A stretch of 26,667 bases of DNA from an uncultured Porphyromonadaceae bacterium (GTDB lineage: Bacteria; Bacteroidota; Bacteroidia; Bacteroidales; Muribaculaceae), in contig UREH01000010.1 of assembly GCA_900546835.1 (NCBI GenBank), forward strand, positions 1 through 26,667. The letters are read 5' to 3'. The notes beneath the pieces are model-generated. The model searched no databases, was not told the origin of the DNA, and saw only the letters and a list, made by a program, of their open reading frames with translations. Below are positions 23,748 through 26,667 of this stretch, piece after piece. The position numbers and the translations under genes are program-made. The stretch's first letter is position 1. Every line of letters begins with the position of its first letter.

Positions 23748-25733
23748 ATGGACGAATATACCGACACCAACACCGAAAATATCTCCGACGAACCGGCCCT
23801 CGATTTCGATGAGCGCCCCGAAAAGCCCGTGGAATATATCGAGGACGACATCAAGACCCTCGACTGGCGCGAGCACATCCGCCTGCGTCCCGGCATGTAT
23901 ATCGGCAAACTCGGCGATGGCTCGTATAACGACGACGGCATCTATGTGCTCCTCAAGGAGGTAATCGACAATGCAATCGACGAATACAGCATGGGCTACG
24001 GCCGCCAGATAAGCGTGTCGCTCGAAGAATCGACCGTAACCGTGCGAGACCACGGCCGCGGCATCCCGCTGGGCAAACTCGTCGACGTAGCCTCGAAGAT
24101 GAACACCGGCGCAAAATACGATTCCAAGGCCTTCAAGAAGGTAGTAGGCCTCAACGGTGTGGGTATCAAGGCCGTCAACGCGCTCAGCGACTCGTTTGAA
24201 ATCCGGAGCTACCGCGACGGCATGATGCGCGCCGCCCGCTTCGAGCGCGGGGAGCTCATCGACGAAACAGGCGAAACGCCCACCGACGAGCCCAACGGAA
24301 CCTACGTGCGCTTCACCCCCGACAACACCATTTTCCGCGACTTCCGGTTCAACGACGAGTTCATCGTCACCCTTCTGCGAAACTACACTTATCTCAACAC
24401 GGGGCTGGCGATTCTCTTCAACGGCAAGCGCTACATATCGCGCAACGGCCTGCTCGACCTGCTCAAATCCAATCTCACCAAAGATCCGCTCTACCCCATA
24501 ATCCATCTAAAGGGCGACGACATAGAGATAGCACTCACGCATGCCAACCAGTATGGCGAGGAATACTACTCGTTTGTCAATGGCCAGCACACCACCCAGG
24601 GTGGCACGCACCTCACAGCGCTCAAAGAGAGCGTTTCGCGCACCATCAAGGAGTATTTCGGCAAGAACTTCGAATACACCGACATCCGCAACGGCATGAT
24701 TGCGGCCGTATCGGTCAAGGTAGAGGAGCCGGTGTTCGAATCGCAGACAAAAACCAAACTCGGCAGCCGCGACATGGGTCCCGAAGGCCCCACAATCGCT
24801 AAATTCATAAGCGACTTCCTCAAGAAGGAGCTCGACAACTTCCTCCACAAGAACCTCGAGACCGCCGAGGTGATGCTCAAGAAGATTCAGGACAGCGAAC
24901 GCGAGCGCAAGGCCATGGCCGGAGTGACAAAACTGGCCCGCGAGCGCGCCAAGAAAGTGAATCTTCACAACAGCAAGCTGCGCGACTGCCGCGTGCACCT
25001 CAACGACACCCGAGGCGACGAGGAGCGCAAGCTCGCATCTTCCATTTTCCTCACCGAGGGAGACTCCGCGTCAGGCTCCATTACCAAGATCCGCGATGTG
25101 GAGACCCAGGCCGTGTTCTCGCTGCGCGGCAAGCCGCTCAACTCTTTCGGCCTGACGCGCAAGGTTGTCTACGAAAACGAGGAATTCAACCTCCTCCAGG
25201 CCGCGCTCAACATCGAGGACGGCCTCGACGGCCTGCGCTACAATAACGTGATTATCGCCACCGATGCCGACGTCGACGGCATGCACATACGCCTGCTGCT
25301 GCTCACTTTCTTCCTCCAGTTCTTCCCCGATCTGGTAAAGCAGGGCCATGTCTACGTATTGCAGACACCGCTCTTCCGCGTGCGCGACAAAAACGCCACC
25401 AAGCGCACCGGCAAGACAAAAAAGAAACAGGACGACTCAGAAACGCCCGACGAGCGCTCCACCGTCTACTGTTACTCCGACGAGGAGCGCGTGGAAGCCA
25501 TCCGCCGCTTCGGCGCCAACGCCGAGATAACCCGATTCAAAGGTCTCGGAGAGATTTCGCCCGACGAGTTCCGCGGATTCATCGGCCCCGACATGCGTCT
25601 CGACCGCGTGACGCTCCGCAAAGACGACGGTGTTTCCAAGCTCCTCGAATTCTATATGGGCAAAAACACCTCCGACCGTCAGGGCTTCATCATCAACAAC
25701 CTTGTGGTGGAGGACGATTCGCAGATCTCCTGA
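23748..25733 (+). CDS. parE: DNA topoisomerase IV subunit B
   Basis: A 661-residue type IIA topoisomerase ATPase subunit. The GHKL ATPase domain has EVIDNAIDE (E71, N75), DHGRGIP and [12 protein letters not shown]. The TOPRIM domain has EGDSASGS (from E437) and [11 protein letters not shown] (D506, D508, D510). The sequence [20 protein letters not shown] and the lack of a GyrB-type insertion favour ParE over GyrB in Bacteroidetes. With ParC it decatenates chromosomes. A longer in-frame ATG at 23685 exists, but it overlaps a -7 promoter element and adds no conserved residues. The first 35 residues are acidic and variable. No parC lies next to it within the window. coaD follows 38 bp later. Confidence 0.92.
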   Translation: MDEYTDTNTENISDEPALDFDERPEKPVEYIEDDIKTLDWREHIRLRPGMYIGKLGDGSYNDDGIYVLLKEVIDNAIDEYSMGYGRQISVSLEESTVTVRDHGRGIPLGKLVDVASKMNTGAKYDSKAFKKVVGLNGVGIKAVNALSDSFEIRSYRDGMMRAARFERGELIDETGETPTDEPNGTYVRFTPDNTIFRDFRFNDEFIVTLLRNYTYLNTGLAILFNGKRYISRNGLLDLLKSNLTKDPLYPIIHLKGDDIEIALTHANQYGEEYYSFVNGQHTTQGGTHLTALKESVSRTIKEYFGKNFEYTDIRNGMIAAVSVKVEEPVFESQTKTKLGSRDMGPEGPTIAKFISDFLKKELDNFLHKNLETAEVMLKKIQDSERERKAMAGVTKLARERAKKVNLHNSKLRDCRVHLNDTRGDEERKLASSIFLTEGDSASGSITKIRDVETQAVFSLRGKPLNSFGLTRKVVYENEEFNLLQAALNIEDGLDGLRYNNVIIATDADVDGMHIRLLLLTFFLQFFPDLVKQGHVYVLQTPLFRVRDKNATKRTGKTKKKQDDSETPDERSTVYCYSDEERVEAIRRFGANAEITRFKGLGEISPDEFRGFIGPDMRLDRVTLRKDDGVSKLLEFYMGKNTSDRQGFIINNLVVEDDSQIS

Positions 25734-25771
25734 GCGGCAGGCCCCATCCTCCCCACCCTTCCAAGCATGAA

Positions 25772-26209
25772 ATGAAAACTGCACTTTTCGCCGGGTCGTT
25801 CGACCCCTTTACGCTCGGCCACAAATCGATAGCCGACCGTGGGCTGGAGATTTTCGACCGCCTCGTAATCGGCGTGGGCGTGAATCCCTCCAAGCAGGGA
25901 TGGCTCCCAGTAGAGGAGCGTCTGGAGCGCATACGCCGCGTCTATGCCTCAGACCCGCGTGTCGAGGTAATAAGCTTCACGGGGCTGACCGCAGAGGCCG
26001 CACGCGCCTACGGCGCACGCTTCCTCCTGCGCGGGGTGCGCAGCGTGGCAGATTTCGAGTTCGAGCGGCAACTGGCCGACATAAACCGCAACATTTCAGG
26101 CCTGGAATCCGTTCTGATATATGCCCTTCCGGAGTATGCGTCGCTCAGTTCGTCGGCCGTACGCGAGCTCGCATCCTACAGCGTCGACATAGCGCCGTAT
26201 ATCCCCTAA
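25772..26209 (+). CDS. coaD: Phosphopantetheine adenylyltransferase
   Basis: A 145-residue nucleotidyltransferase that makes dephospho-CoA from 4'-phosphopantetheine and ATP, the fourth step of CoA synthesis. Key motifs are AGSFDPFTLGH near the N-terminus (H17 of the T/HxGH class), LLRGVRSVADFEFERQLA and YASLSSSAVREL, the equivalent of the ISSTxVR signature. It is slightly shorter than the E. coli enzyme (159 residues, from memory) but has every core motif. It sits between parE and the S41 protease gene on one strand with short gaps (38 and 10 bp), so the three probably share a transcript. Confidence 0.95.
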   Translation: MKTALFAGSFDPFTLGHKSIADRGLEIFDRLVIGVGVNPSKQGWLPVEERLERIRRVYASDPRVEVISFTGLTAEAARAYGARFLLRGVRSVADFEFERQLADINRNISGLESVLIYALPEYASLSSSAVRELASYSVDIAPYIP

Positions 26210-26219
26210 CCGATTAGAC

Positions 26220-26667
26220 ATGAAATTTCCACACCGAATAAATCTCCGCTCTCTCCGCGTTCTTCCCTTAGTTGCCTTCGCCGCAGCCGCAGCCGCATGG
26301 CTTGCCCCAGCGCGCTCCGACGCGCAGGAATTCCGGCTCACACCCGACCGCAAGCTGCTCATGTCGGAGCAGATTATCGAACGCTTTTACGTCGATTCCG
26401 TCAACTCCGACAAAATGGTGCAGGAGGCCATCGTGGCCATGCTCAAGACCCTCGACCCGCATTCCACCTACTCCGACCCCGAGGAGACCAAGGAACTCAC
26501 CACCCCGCTCACCGGCAATTTCAGCGGTATCGGCGTGCAATTCAATATGCTCAACGATACGCTATTCGTGATTCAGACCACTTCCGGCGGTCCGTCGGAG
26601 AAAGTCGGCATCCTTCCCGGCGACCGCATCATCCAGGCCGGCGATTCGGTGATTGCCGGGCGCAAGC
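26220..26667 (+). CDS. Carboxyl-terminal processing protease, S41 family, 5' part (3' end outside window)
   Basis: The first 149 codons are present. Residues about 1-36 are a signal peptide with an Ala-rich core ending near ARSDAQ. The conserved S41 N-terminal segment follows: EQIIERFYVDSVNSDKMVQE, MLKTLDPHSTY and GNFSGIGVQF. The PDZ domain begins with TTSGGPSEKVGILPGDRII. The catalytic Ser-Lys region lies beyond the window, so activity cannot be judged. CtpA-type proteases trim or degrade periplasmic proteins. The ATG at 26220 is 10 bp after the coaD stop. Confidence 0.9.
   Translation, partial: MKFPHRINLRSLRVLPLVAFAAAAAAWLAPARSDAQEFRLTPDRKLLMSEQIIERFYVDSVNSDKMVQEAIVAMLKTLDPHSTYSDPEETKELTTPLTGNFSGIGVQFNMLNDTLFVIQTTSGGPSEKVGILPGDRIIQAGDSVIAGRK

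Overview
The window reads as a chromosomal segment of a Bacteroidales gut anaerobe, most likely a Muribaculaceae-type genome (inference). The evidence is a DUF4954 protein, a carboxypeptidase-like/plug/beta-barrel outer-membrane protein, a DUF4369-thioredoxin lipoprotein, a three-subunit fumarate reductase/succinate dehydrogenase with a Wolinella-type cytochrome b, GC-rich coding sequence separated by AT-rich spacers, and several promoters of the Bacteroidetes sigma type (TTTG, about 20 nt, TAnnTTTG). No insertion sequence, prophage, CRISPR array or rRNA was seen.

Layout. 1-1411 (+): 3' part of a DUF4954 left-handed beta-helix protein. 1447-4639 (-): ribonuclease Z, then a broken MBOAT O-acyltransferase, then its SGNH/AlgX-like partner. 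4778-7615 (-): large outer-membrane beta-barrel protein with its own promoter and terminator. 7844-11320 (-): acyltransferase-3 membrane protein and a secreted (alpha/alpha)6-barrel glycosidase with FnIII- and CBM-like C-terminal domains. 11731-15607 (-): the frd/sdh operon in the order C-A-B, with a clear promoter and a 3' hairpin. 15992-16065 (-): tRNA-Asn with promoter and terminator. 16066-16777: a 712-bp gap holding dyad-rich AT-rich DNA and a candidate structured RNA on the + strand. 16778-17387 (-): rpmA and rplU. 17545-19212 (-): polytopic membrane protein. 19213-23637 (+): greA, a HIT protein, a thioredoxin-fold lipoprotein and two family-2 glycosyltransferases. 23748-26667 (+): parE, coaD and the 5' part of a CtpA-type S41 protease.

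How the genes relate. Most of the window is housekeeping: tRNA and RNA processing, ribosomal proteins, transcript cleavage, chromosome decatenation, CoA synthesis and anaerobic fumarate respiration. Envelope functions are interspersed: O-acylation, glycosyl transfer, outer-membrane transport and polysaccharide breakdown.

The most unusual item is the cytochrome b subunit of the fumarate reductase. After a normal five-helix di-heme core it carries an 80-100 residue tail in which cysteine recurs at exactly every fifth residue, twelve times in a row. By the known topology of the family the tail would face the periplasm. Other points are an MBOAT gene that has lost its catalytic segment beside an intact partner, a possible unrecognised ~400-nt RNA next to rpmA, and a thioredoxin-fold lipoprotein with no cysteine at its active site.
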